Part shown: positions 9,127 through 16,801 of the stretch, piece by piece
How positions within the stretch are numbered: position 1 is the first letter of the stretch
How the letters are laid out: each line of letters begins with the position of its first letter
Source of the DNA: Crocinitomicaceae bacterium
Lineage (GTDB): Bacteria; Bacteroidota; Bacteroidia; Flavobacteriales_D; Crocinitomicaceae
Length of the DNA stretch: 54,057 bases
Reading direction: 5' to 3'
Assembly: GCA_020832365.1 (NCBI GenBank)
Contig: JAFIEX010000002.1
Span: 1-54,057, forward strand
Position numbers and translations under genes: made by a program
The notes under the pieces: generated by a model
Databases searched by the model: none
Told to the model about the DNA's origin: nothing
Seen by the model: only the letters and a program-made list of their open reading frames with translations

Positions 9127-9846
9127 TTAATCTCTTCCACCCAACAAATGTAATAAGCTCAAGAACAAGTTAACAAAGAGGATGTATAACATCAAACCTC
9201 CCATTAATGCGCGTTTGTTTCTTTCTTCTCCTTCGATTTCTGGTGATGTTGCAACAGCTTTTAATTTTTGCATTTCCCAAGCGGTTAAACCAGTAAATAC
9301 AAATACCCCAATAATGGATATCAAATAAGCTAGCGGTTCTGAACCTAAAAACATGTTAACAATTGCTGCGATGAAAATACCAATAAAAGCCATGTACAAT
9401 AAACTACCCATTTTCGATAAATCAACAGATGTTGTGTAGCCCAATAAGGCCATTGCTCCGAAAGCACCTGCTGTTACTAGAAAAGTTGTTGCTAATTCGC
9501 CCATGCTGTAGGCAAAGAAAATGGTAGTGAGCGATGCGCCTAATAAAACTGCATACAGTACGTATAATAATAACAAATTAGTCATCGAAAATTTGTGGTA
9601 CCTACTTTGTATTAATAAAACCAATGCTAACGGAGAAAAGACTACCACATAAAACATTGGAGAAATGCCTCCTGTTACTGGATTTACAAACCATTTGAAA
9701 AATAAACCAGAACTGGCCATGTACCAAGAAACTAAACCAGTTATAGACAATGCCATAAACATATAGGCGTAAACATTGGAAAAGAATGCTTTTACATCAG
9801 CTGCAGACCTGCTTTGTTGCAATGGGCTATCGATAAACTCTCTCAT
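9127..9846 (-). CDS. Bax inhibitor-1/YccA-family membrane protein
   Basis: A 239-residue protein with seven hydrophobic segments: FFSNVYAYMFMALSITGLVS near residue 25 is the family entry motif, and LTAWEMQKLK (~191-200) and the final helix with LFLSLLHLLGG match BI-1/YccA members. Bacterial homologues include YccA, which modulates FtsH protease in E. coli, and BsYetJ, a pH-sensitive calcium channel; which role applies here cannot be told. An ftsH gene is present at 41 kb but not adjacent. The ATG at 9846 is 18 bases after a perfect -7 box, and the gene is closed by its own terminator, so it is monocistronic and divergent from the exonuclease gene. Confidence 0.9.
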   Translation of the reverse strand: MREFIDSPLQQSRSAADVKAFFSNVYAYMFMALSITGLVSWYMASSGLFFKWFVNPVTGGISPMFYVVVFSPLALVLLIQSRYHKFSMTNLLLLYVLYAVLLGASLTTIFFAYSMGELATTFLVTAGAFGAMALLGYTTSVDLSKMGSLLYMAFIGIFIAAIVNMFLGSEPLAYLISIIGVFVFTGLTAWEMQKLKAVATSPEIEGEERNKRALMGGLMLYILFVNLFLSLLHLLGGRD

Positions 9847-9864
9847 GATCTTAAAATTTTATTA

Positions 9865-9872
9865 CAAATTTA
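9865..9872 (-). promoter_or_regulatory. -7 element of the Bax-inhibitor-1 gene
   Basis: The minus strand reads TAAATTTG, a perfect TAnnTTTG match, 18 bases before the ATG, implying a leader of only about 10-15 bases. Confidence 0.5.
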
Positions 9873-9988
9873 GCGATTTCTTTTAAAGTTGCTTTAAATC
9901 ATTTGTCATAGCAAATAACTGTTTAATAAAAATTAGGAAATTTAACCCCAAATGTCACCTTTTAAATAAGAGACTCAGTCATATTTTC

Positions 9989-9996
9989 TAAATTTG
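9989..9996 (+). promoter_or_regulatory. -7 element abutting the exonuclease start codon
   Basis: The sequence is TAAATTTG, a perfect TAnnTTTG match, and only four bases separate it from the ATG at 10001. Since this element normally ends 3-6 bases before the start of transcription, the mRNA would be leaderless or nearly so. No -33 TTG is obvious. Confidence 0.45.
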
Positions 9997-10000
9997 AAAA

Positions 10001-11377
10001 ATGAAGCAAATCTTCGCTATAACGGATGTTGAAACTACGGGAGGTACTATTAAACAGACTAAAATCACGGAGATTGCTATTGTTTTGCACGATGGAAAAA
10101 GAGAAATTGAGCGGTTTAGTTCGCTGATAAATCCAGAGTGCCCCATTCCAATATTTATTCAAAGGTTAACAGGAATCAATGATAAAATGGTCGCGGATGC
10201 ACCTAAATTTTATGAAATAGCCAAAGAAATTGTTGAACTTTATCAAGATACTATTTTTGTTGCACACAATGTTGGTTTCGACTATAAGGTAATTAGACAG
10301 GAGTTTGCAGCATTGGGTTATGATTTTAAAATGCACCACCTTTGCACTGTTCGCGCTGCTCGTAAAATTTTCCCTGGACATGCCTCTTACAGCCTGGGGA
10401 ATATCTGCACGGATATGGGGATAGAGATTGAAGCACGTCATCGCGCTTTAGGAGACGCAGAGGCTACTGCGCTACTTTTCCAAAAAATGTTTGAGCAAGA
10501 TAAAAATCAATTAGATACACTAATAAAAAAAGAAGTTTTACCATCAATGGTACACCCTGGTTTATCGTTGAATAAGCTAGATGGCTTACCGAATAGCACA
10601 GGGGTATATTTATTAAAGAACGATCATGGGAAAACCATTTACATTGGTAAAAGTAACAACATCAAACAAAGAGTGCTGCAACATTTAAAAAATAACAGCT
10701 CCAGACGAGCCATTCAATTAAGAGAAGCCATTGCAGATGTGGAATTCATTCTTACGGGATCTGAATTAGCAGCTTTATTGCTGGAATCTGAATTAGTTAA
10801 GGAACATCAACCAATTTACAACAGGCAGCTGAGAAAAAGTAAATTCCATTTTGGTTTGTATGCTTACACAGATCAAAATGGTTATATCCGACTTTTTTCA
10901 GATAGCATTAGCAATCAAAATGTGCCACCTTACACTACCTTTGAAACAAAGGCGGAAGCCAATAAATACCTGAGTCAACAAAATGATTTTTATGGTCTTT
11001 GTCAGAAATTAAATGGTTTGTATCCAACGCAAAATGCTTGTTTTGCTTACCATACTAAACAGTGCAAAGGTGCTTGTGTTGGAAAAGAAGATGCCTCTCA
11101 TTATAATGAAAGGGTGAATGAGTTGCTTAAAAGGCTTTCCTTCAATTGCAAAAACGCCTATATCATCGATAAAGGGAGAAACCCAAAAGAAGTTAGTGTT
11201 TTCCTAATTGAAAATGGCTGTTTTGTTGGTTTTGGTTATATGCCAATTTTTACGCAAAGAAAACATCCTGAAACATGGAGGGAGTTTATATCAGTTCAAA
11301 AGGAGAATAAAGACGCTAGAAGAATTGTACAGTCTTATGTTCGAAATAACAAAAGCATTCAGTTACGGGAGTTTTGA
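10001..11377 (+). CDS. DEDDh exonuclease fused to a UvrC-like GIY-YIG nuclease
   Basis: A 458-residue two-domain nuclease. Residues 1-165 are a DnaQ-type 3'-5' exonuclease: TDVETTGG carries the first acidic pair (Asp 9, Glu 11), HNVGFDYKVI the middle Asp, and HRALGDAEAT the final His/Asp. Residues ~200-285 are a GIY-YIG domain: TGVYLLKND, IYIGKSNNIKQRVLQH and the catalytic Glu in ALLLESELVKEHQPIYNRQL. The remaining ~170 residues contain clustered Cys (YPTQNACF, KQCKGACVGK) like the Cys-rich region of UvrC/Cho-type enzymes. The order matches known bacterial DnaQ-Cho fusions; a DNA-repair role (nucleotide excision with 3' trimming) is inferred. It stands alone, divergent from the BI-1 gene. Confidence 0.88.
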   Translation: MKQIFAITDVETTGGTIKQTKITEIAIVLHDGKREIERFSSLINPECPIPIFIQRLTGINDKMVADAPKFYEIAKEIVELYQDTIFVAHNVGFDYKVIRQEFAALGYDFKMHHLCTVRAARKIFPGHASYSLGNICTDMGIEIEARHRALGDAEATALLFQKMFEQDKNQLDTLIKKEVLPSMVHPGLSLNKLDGLPNSTGVYLLKNDHGKTIYIGKSNNIKQRVLQHLKNNSSRRAIQLREAIADVEFILTGSELAALLLESELVKEHQPIYNRQLRKSKFHFGLYAYTDQNGYIRLFSDSISNQNVPPYTTFETKAEANKYLSQQNDFYGLCQKLNGLYPTQNACFAYHTKQCKGACVGKEDASHYNERVNELLKRLSFNCKNAYIIDKGRNPKEVSVFLIENGCFVGFGYMPIFTQRKHPETWREFISVQKENKDARRIVQSYVRNNKSIQLREF

Positions 11378-11515
11378 ATCAGGCATTAATGTTTAGTTAA
11401 CATTAAAAAGGACTTCTTAACACACAGGATAACTAGCTTTCACAAACACTTATTTTTAATAACCAGTTCAATTAACATCATTGCTCCAACTTTGCACCAT
11501 AATTATAAATTAGTC

Positions 11516-12937
11516 ATGAAAAAAACAACTATTGGAGTTATGATGATGGCCGCACTAGCAGTTAGTGCTGTATCATGTAGAAAAGAGGGATGTACAGATC
11601 CTAATGCAATCAATTACAATGAAGATGCAAAAAAGGACGATGGTTCTTGTACTTTCGCAACTGAAGGTCTTGTAGAGCTTTCTGGAGATTTATCTACACA
11701 AACATTAACCAAAGACAAAAAATATTTGTTAAGAGGTCAAGTATTTGTAAGAAATGGTCGAACCTTAACAATTGAGCCAGGTACAATCATTTTAGGTGAC
11801 AAAGCAACAAAAGGAACCTTAATTATCGATAGAGGTGGTAAAATGATAGCAGATGGAACAAAAGCGGAGCCAATCGTGTTTACTTCTGCTTTGCCAGCTG
11901 GACAAAGAGATAAAGGTGACTGGGGAGGTTTAATCATTCTTGGTTTTGCAAATCAGAACCAGCCTGACCCTGCAGTAGAAGGTATTACACCAAATGTGTT
12001 TTTCGGTGGAAACGATGATAACGATAATTCAGGTGTTTTAAGATATGTTCGTGTGGAGTTTGGAGGGATTGAATTAACACCAAATAACGAAACAAACTCG
12101 ATTACGATGGGTGCTGTTGGTAGAGGTACAGTAATGGAATACGCAATGGTGTCTTTCGGTGGTGATGATGGATTTGAGTGGTTTGGTGGTGCAAACGACG
12201 GTAAATATTTGATTTCTTACGGTATGTGGGATGACGATTTCGACGTTGATTACGGTTACTCTGGTAAAAACCAATTTGGTTTGGCAGTGCGTTACCCTAG
12301 CTTCGCTGACCAGTCAGGATCTAATATTTTTGAGTGTGACAATGGACCAAACGATGATGTTACTTCATTGTTGACAACTGGTACATTTACTAACTTTACA
12401 GGTATCGGACCAAGATTGGAAAACGGACAAACAATTAGTGGTAATAATCAACATGCTTTAGATCTTAGAAGAAGAACCGCAGTAACTATTGCTAACTCTG
12501 TATTTATTGGTATGCCAAGAGGTTTAAGAATGAACCAAACTTCAGTGTTTGAAAACTACGACAATGGAACTGGTGTATTGGCAAATAACATTCTATGCGC
12601 ACCAAGTAATATTTTCTTATCTGGAGGTACACATTCTGCTCAGGACGTTGAGAATTATTGGTTGGCTAATGGAAATACTGTGGAAGATGGAACTGATTTC
12701 GCTGCAATCATTGCTAGCTTAGGTTTAAACCAAAATATTTTCTTCGGTAACAACTTAAATACAAACTATAGTTCTAATCCAACATTTACAGTGACTTCTG
12801 GACAGTTGGCTTCTGGTGCTGATTTCTCACACAGCAAGTTAGCTGGCTTTGAAACAGTTTCTTTTAGAGGAGCTTTCGGTTCAACAGATTGGACGGAAGG
12901 ATGGGTAGAATGGAATCCTATTATGGCAGATTACTAG
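11516..12937 (+). CDS. surface-type lipoprotein, right-handed beta-helix
   Basis: The ATG at 11516 gives 473 residues with a lipoprotein signal ending AVSAVSC (Cys 21); the in-frame ATG at 11492 only adds MHHNYKLV and was rejected. After the lipid anchor comes a small Cys/Asp module, GCTDPNAINYNEDAKKDDGS, of a kind common in secreted flavobacterial proteins and possibly Ca-binding. The body from ~70 is Gly/Asn/Asp-rich with repeating turns such as TIEPGTIILGD, DWGGLIILG, VRYVRVEFGGIE-like strands and DDGFEWFGG, as in parallel beta-helix proteins. No T9SS sorting domain is present. The gene is followed by a strong terminator and then by a lipoprotein and a TonB-dependent receptor; such pairs commonly act in substrate capture and uptake. 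The substrate is unknown. CAACTTTG at 11487-11494 is a near-consensus -7 box. Confidence 0.82.
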   Translation: MKKTTIGVMMMAALAVSAVSCRKEGCTDPNAINYNEDAKKDDGSCTFATEGLVELSGDLSTQTLTKDKKYLLRGQVFVRNGRTLTIEPGTIILGDKATKGTLIIDRGGKMIADGTKAEPIVFTSALPAGQRDKGDWGGLIILGFANQNQPDPAVEGITPNVFFGGNDDNDNSGVLRYVRVEFGGIELTPNNETNSITMGAVGRGTVMEYAMVSFGGDDGFEWFGGANDGKYLISYGMWDDDFDVDYGYSGKNQFGLAVRYPSFADQSGSNIFECDNGPNDDVTSLLTTGTFTNFTGIGPRLENGQTISGNNQHALDLRRRTAVTIANSVFIGMPRGLRMNQTSVFENYDNGTGVLANNILCAPSNIFLSGGTHSAQDVENYWLANGNTVEDGTDFAAIIASLGLNQNIFFGNNLNTNYSSNPTFTVTSGQLASGADFSHSKLAGFETVSFRGAFGSTDWTEGWVEWNPIMADY

Positions 12938-12960
12938 TCACCAATTAAACCGATTATTTT

Positions 12961-13007
12961 AACACCTAAATGAGGATTCCTGTTCGGAACCTCATTTAGG
13001 TGTTTTT
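12961..13007 (+). terminator. strong intra-cluster terminator hairpin
   Basis: Arms AACACCTAAATGAGG and CCTCATTTAGGTGTT pair perfectly over 15 bp, followed by TTT. It sits between the beta-helix lipoprotein gene and the downstream lipoprotein/receptor genes, so it probably gives the first gene more transcript than the other two. Confidence 0.85.
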
Positions 13008-13028
13008 AACATTAAAGTTCTAAACATA

Positions 13029-13712
13029 ATGCATCGCTTTTTTTTCGCTACAATTTTTATCTCGACTTTTTTGCTTTTCCAAAGCTGTAATGTGCAGTCG
13101 GAAGATATTGAACAAATAACCACCAACCAAATTGATGAGTTGGATAGCCTTTTTATTCAGCAATTTACTGCAAACTTGATTCGTTATGTCGGTCGTAAAC
13201 CTGAGGACGCATCCAACGAAAATAAGTTTCATGCTTATTTTGATGACCATTACAGCAAACAAATCAACCATCATGAATTAACCCATTACCGCATGAAAGA
13301 TGACAAGGAGTATTTCATTTTCACTAGAATAGCCCCAAGCTTAAAATTAAAAAAAGTGGCAATTGGTGGATGGGTGAGAAGAGATACCGCTGGTAATGTA
13401 CTCGAATTGGAAGAAATATTCAGAACTTGGAAATTCGAGCCTGAAACGCTCTCAGAAAAATCCGACTTTTTATTTGTAAAAGCAATTAATGGAGAATCCT
13501 TAGAAGCCTATCAGACCAATATTTCAGGTAACACAGATTATATTGAATTTCCAAGTGATGTAGTCTATTACAACAAAGAATCCAAGCAATGGACATCTAC
13601 CCAAGAAGATGTCTTGGCGGAATTCGTAGACCTTAAAATTGAAAGAACCAAAGCAAGAATTTTAGCTTTTGAAGAAGAGCAGAGAGAAGCTAAAAACGAT
13701 TCGCTTAAATAA
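13029..13712 (+). CDS. predicted lipoprotein upstream of a TonB-dependent receptor
   Basis: A 227-residue protein with a lipoprotein signal, MHRFFFATIFISTFLLFQSC (lipobox FQSC, Cys 20). The mature part is charged, with few Gly and Pro. It holds FTRIAPSLKLKKVAIGGWVR, probably a beta hairpin, and ends in a helix rich in Arg, Glu and Lys (DLKIERTKARILAFEEEQRE). I do not recognise a family. The stop lies seven bases before the receptor's ATG, so the two are almost certainly cotranscribed and perhaps translationally coupled. A role as an accessory lipoprotein of that receptor is inferred only from position; a SusD-like fold is not supported because the protein is too short and lacks SusD features. 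Confidence 0.75.
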   Translation: MHRFFFATIFISTFLLFQSCNVQSEDIEQITTNQIDELDSLFIQQFTANLIRYVGRKPEDASNENKFHAYFDDHYSKQINHHELTHYRMKDDKEYFIFTRIAPSLKLKKVAIGGWVRRDTAGNVLELEEIFRTWKFEPETLSEKSDFLFVKAINGESLEAYQTNISGNTDYIEFPSDVVYYNKESKQWTSTQEDVLAEFVDLKIERTKARILAFEEEQREAKNDSLK

Positions 13713-13719
13713 TATTAAA

Positions 13720-16545
13720 ATGAAGATAAAATTAGTTCATACATTTTTTGCGCTGGCCTGCGTATTTTTTGGCATGGCTCAAACTGGAAACATTTCTGGA
13801 AGCATTATAGATGAGGTGACCAAAGATGAAATGGTAAGTGCCAAAATCTTTTTAAAAGACACCCCTTTTAGAACAATGGCAGATATCTACGGAACTTTTC
13901 AATTGACAAATGTGCCAGCTGGAACTTACCAATTGGAAGTGACTTATGCAGGGTATAAGACAGTGGAAAAAACGATACAGGTATTAGCAGGACAAACAAC
14001 AACTGTTGATATTCAAATGTCAGAAGATGTTACGGAAGTAGATGGTGTGAATGTTGTCGCTACGAGGAAAACAAATACAGATAACGCCATTGTGTTGGAA
14101 ATCAAAGAAGCAAAGGCAGTTGTTTCTGGTATTTCTAGTGAGCAAATAGCGCGTTCTACTGACAAAACTGCTGCTGAAGCAATGCAGCGTATTCCAGGGA
14201 TAACTATTGTTGAAAATAAATTTGCCATTGTCCGAGGTGTTAACACACGTTATAATCAAGTGATGATCAACAATGTTGTTGCTCCCAGTACAGAGGTAGA
14301 TAGAAGGACGTTTTCCTTTGATATGATAGCAAGTGGCGCCTTGGATAGAATGATGATCTATAAAACAGCTTCCCCTGAATATCCAGGTGATTATGCTGGA
14401 GGATTAATTAAATTATACACGAAAAACAACCTGACAGAGGATGTCTTTCAAGTGCGTTATGGCGTTGGTGTAAGACAAAATACAACATTTTTGCCTTATA
14501 GCCAATCCGAAGGTTCGGCAACTGATCTTTTTGGATTTGATAATTCTTTAAGGCCTCTGCCAGATGCTTTTCCAATAAGAAATGTACTGATGGCAGAAGG
14601 ACCAACATCTGAGCTTCGACAAGATGCAGCTAGAATGCTGCCAAATAATTTTGAACCCATTGAAAGCATTGCAATGCCAGATATGTCTATAGGTGTGGAT
14701 TATGGAAAACGATTTCAAATGTTTGGACGTCCTGCAACAACCTACAACTCAGTTACGATTTCACAATCTTACAAATCCTACCAAAGAGAATTTAACAGGT
14801 ATCAAATTTGGACCAATTTTGACAGCCCCATTGAGGAATGGTTTGCATTTGTTGACAATGTTTACGAAAAAGATAATAAGGTCAACGTAATGTCCAACTG
14901 GAGCTTACAATTAAACAATCGTTCAAGAATTACTTTCTCTAATCTATTTAACCAGTTAGGAGAAAATGAAACAATTATTCGAAATGGTGAGAACTTTTTC
15001 GTTCGACCAGGTGAAGATTTGCAAAACTATTTGTTGGGCTATACCAGCAGAACTATTTATTCCGGTCAGCTTGAAGGGACTCACAAAAAGGGTGAGCAAG
15101 ACAAAGATGAATTACGATGGGTTTTTGGTGGTAGCTACCTCGGAGAGCAAGAGCCAGATTTAAGACGCTTTAGAAGATTTAAGGATAGGGATTCCGCTGT
15201 TTACTTAGCGCAGTTTTCTCCGTCTTCCAATCTTTTTGATAACTCACGTTACTATGGAGAATTAGCCGAATTCTCTGTAAATCACGGGTTAAATTATAAA
15301 CTGGACCTAAATAAATCGGGGACAGCGGAAAGAATCATCAAAGTGGGTTATTATACAGATTACAGAGAGCGCGCTTTTTCTTCAAGATATTTTTCTTACA
15401 CCTACCCAGGCTTTTTTGATCCAAATGTTTTCGAAAGAATTCAGCGTATGCCTTTAGGAGAGATTTTTGCTCATGAAAATTTTCAAACCCAAGATGGGTT
15501 GATTCTGCAAGAGGGTACGCGTCCGATTGATGCTTATACTGCAAGCAACTTTCTAAATGCGGCTTATGCATCGACTAATTATGATTTAGGAAGATTCAAT
15601 TTTAACGGGGGAGTAAGATTAGAACACAATACACTGAGGATGCAGTCCCAAGATGATTTTGGGCCAATTAATGTAAATAATCCTATACTATCGGTTCTTC
15701 CATCATTGAATGTTTCTTACAAGCTCAATGAGAAAAACCTTATCCGAACAGGTTATGGAAGAACGGTGAACAGACCAGAATTTAGAGAGTTAGCGCCATT
15801 CCTATTTTATGATTATCAGTTAGAGTCTTCAAGAGTAGGTAACCCTGAATTGCAGACAGCGATTATTGATAACATTGATTTGCGTTTTGAAAATTACGCA
15901 AGACCGGGAGAGACATTCAGTGTCGGCCTGTTCTATAAACAATTTACCAATCCAATTGAAGACCGATTGATATTGACTACAGAGCAATCTTCCTTGACAT
16001 ATATCAATGCTGATTTTGCTGTAGCCTATGGGGCAGAGATTGAATATAAAAAATCACTGAAGGGTTTAACAGCTGTTCCTTTTATTGACAAGCTTTCTTT
16101 GAACCTTAATGCCTCTATCATTCATTCAGAAGTTGATTTAGGGTCAACGGCTACAGCTCAAGATCAGGTGCGCGCTTTACAGGGGCAGGCTCCATACATC
16201 GTAAATGCAGCTCTATACTACAATAACAATAAGGCTAAATTAAATGCGAGTATCATATACAATATATATGGCAGGAATATCTTTGCTGTTGGTGATGTTT
16301 CATTCCCAACGATTTACGAGATAGAGCGACATGCTTTAGACATAACTTTTGGTAAGCAGTTCGATAATGGCGTGGGTATGAAATTTGCTATTCGCAATAT
16401 TTTAAATGCGCCATTCAGATTCTATCAAGATTCCACAAGAGATGGACAAATTACAGATATGGATCACCCAATAATCGTTTTTAGAACAGGTGCACTTTGC
16501 ACATTTAGCATAACGTATAACTTGCTACATAAAAAAGAAAGGTAA
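13720..16545 (+). CDS. TonB-dependent outer-membrane receptor with carboxypeptidase-regulatory N-domain
   Basis: The ATG at 13720 gives 941 residues with a Sec signal (KLVHTFFALACVFFGMAQ); a frame start at 13669 would precede the signal with basic residues and overlap the upstream gene. Residues ~22-108 form a CarboxypepD_reg/CNA-like domain (NISGSIIDEVTKDEMVSAKI). The plug domain follows, with AAEAMQRIPGITIVENKFAI and VRGVNTRYNQVMINNV, then a long beta-barrel containing the conserved RTGYGRTVNRPEFRELAPF segment. The barrel ends in AICTFSITYNLLHKK-like strand sequence. Residues ~200-225 include SFDMIASGALDRMMIYKTAS and PEYPGDYAGGLI, typical of this receptor subtype. The substrate is unknown. 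It is the last gene of the 11.5-16.5 kb module. Confidence 0.92.
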   Translation: MKIKLVHTFFALACVFFGMAQTGNISGSIIDEVTKDEMVSAKIFLKDTPFRTMADIYGTFQLTNVPAGTYQLEVTYAGYKTVEKTIQVLAGQTTTVDIQMSEDVTEVDGVNVVATRKTNTDNAIVLEIKEAKAVVSGISSEQIARSTDKTAAEAMQRIPGITIVENKFAIVRGVNTRYNQVMINNVVAPSTEVDRRTFSFDMIASGALDRMMIYKTASPEYPGDYAGGLIKLYTKNNLTEDVFQVRYGVGVRQNTTFLPYSQSEGSATDLFGFDNSLRPLPDAFPIRNVLMAEGPTSELRQDAARMLPNNFEPIESIAMPDMSIGVDYGKRFQMFGRPATTYNSVTISQSYKSYQREFNRYQIWTNFDSPIEEWFAFVDNVYEKDNKVNVMSNWSLQLNNRSRITFSNLFNQLGENETIIRNGENFFVRPGEDLQNYLLGYTSRTIYSGQLEGTHKKGEQDKDELRWVFGGSYLGEQEPDLRRFRRFKDRDSAVYLAQFSPSSNLFDNSRYYGELAEFSVNHGLNYKLDLNKSGTAERIIKVGYYTDYRERAFSSRYFSYTYPGFFDPNVFERIQRMPLGEIFAHENFQTQDGLILQEGTRPIDAYTASNFLNAAYASTNYDLGRFNFNGGVRLEHNTLRMQSQDDFGPINVNNPILSVLPSLNVSYKLNEKNLIRTGYGRTVNRPEFRELAPFLFYDYQLESSRVGNPELQTAIIDNIDLRFENYARPGETFSVGLFYKQFTNPIEDRLILTTEQSSLTYINADFAVAYGAEIEYKKSLKGLTAVPFIDKLSLNLNASIIHSEVDLGSTATAQDQVRALQGQAPYIVNAALYYNNNKAKLNASIIYNIYGRNIFAVGDVSFPTIYEIERHALDITFGKQFDNGVGMKFAIRNILNAPFRFYQDSTRDGQITDMDHPIIVFRTGALCTFSITYNLLHKKER

Positions 16546-16690
16546 AGTTTTTAGTGGGTGGAAGCTCGCGGTCAGGATTTAATGTGAACTGTCCAGTATT
16601 ATTTAATTTATTGCGATATACTCAGTTCATAATGTTCAGCTTGCAAATATTTAAAAGGCTATTTTTATTAATGTAAATAAGTGAAAAATT

Positions 16691-16730
16691 TGGATTATTT
16701 AAAAAAAATAGTCTAATTTTTATTTTTTTT
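16691..16730 (+). terminator. probable terminator of the receptor transcript
   Basis: TGGATTATTT and AAATAGTCTA pair over 10 bp (two G-U pairs) around a 5-base A loop, followed by ATTTTTATTTTTTTT. It lies 146 bases after the receptor stop and before the porE promoter. Confidence 0.6.
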
Positions 16731-16742
16731 CAAAGTAATCAT

Positions 16743-16750
16743 TACTTTTG
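16743..16750 (+). promoter_or_regulatory. -7 element of the porE-like gene
   Basis: TACTTTTG matches TAnnTTTG exactly, 52 bases before the ATG at 16802. The -33 region is a T-rich stretch without a clean TTG. Confidence 0.5.
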
Positions 16751-16801
16751 CTTGTCATCCATAAAAGATGATGGTGGATTTATACCGTAACATTTAGTCT
16801 T

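Noticed and set aside
13029-13712. SusD-like substrate-binding lipoprotein
   Set aside because: The protein is 227 residues, about half the SusD size, and has no SusD/RagB features; only its neighbour being a TonB receptor suggested it.
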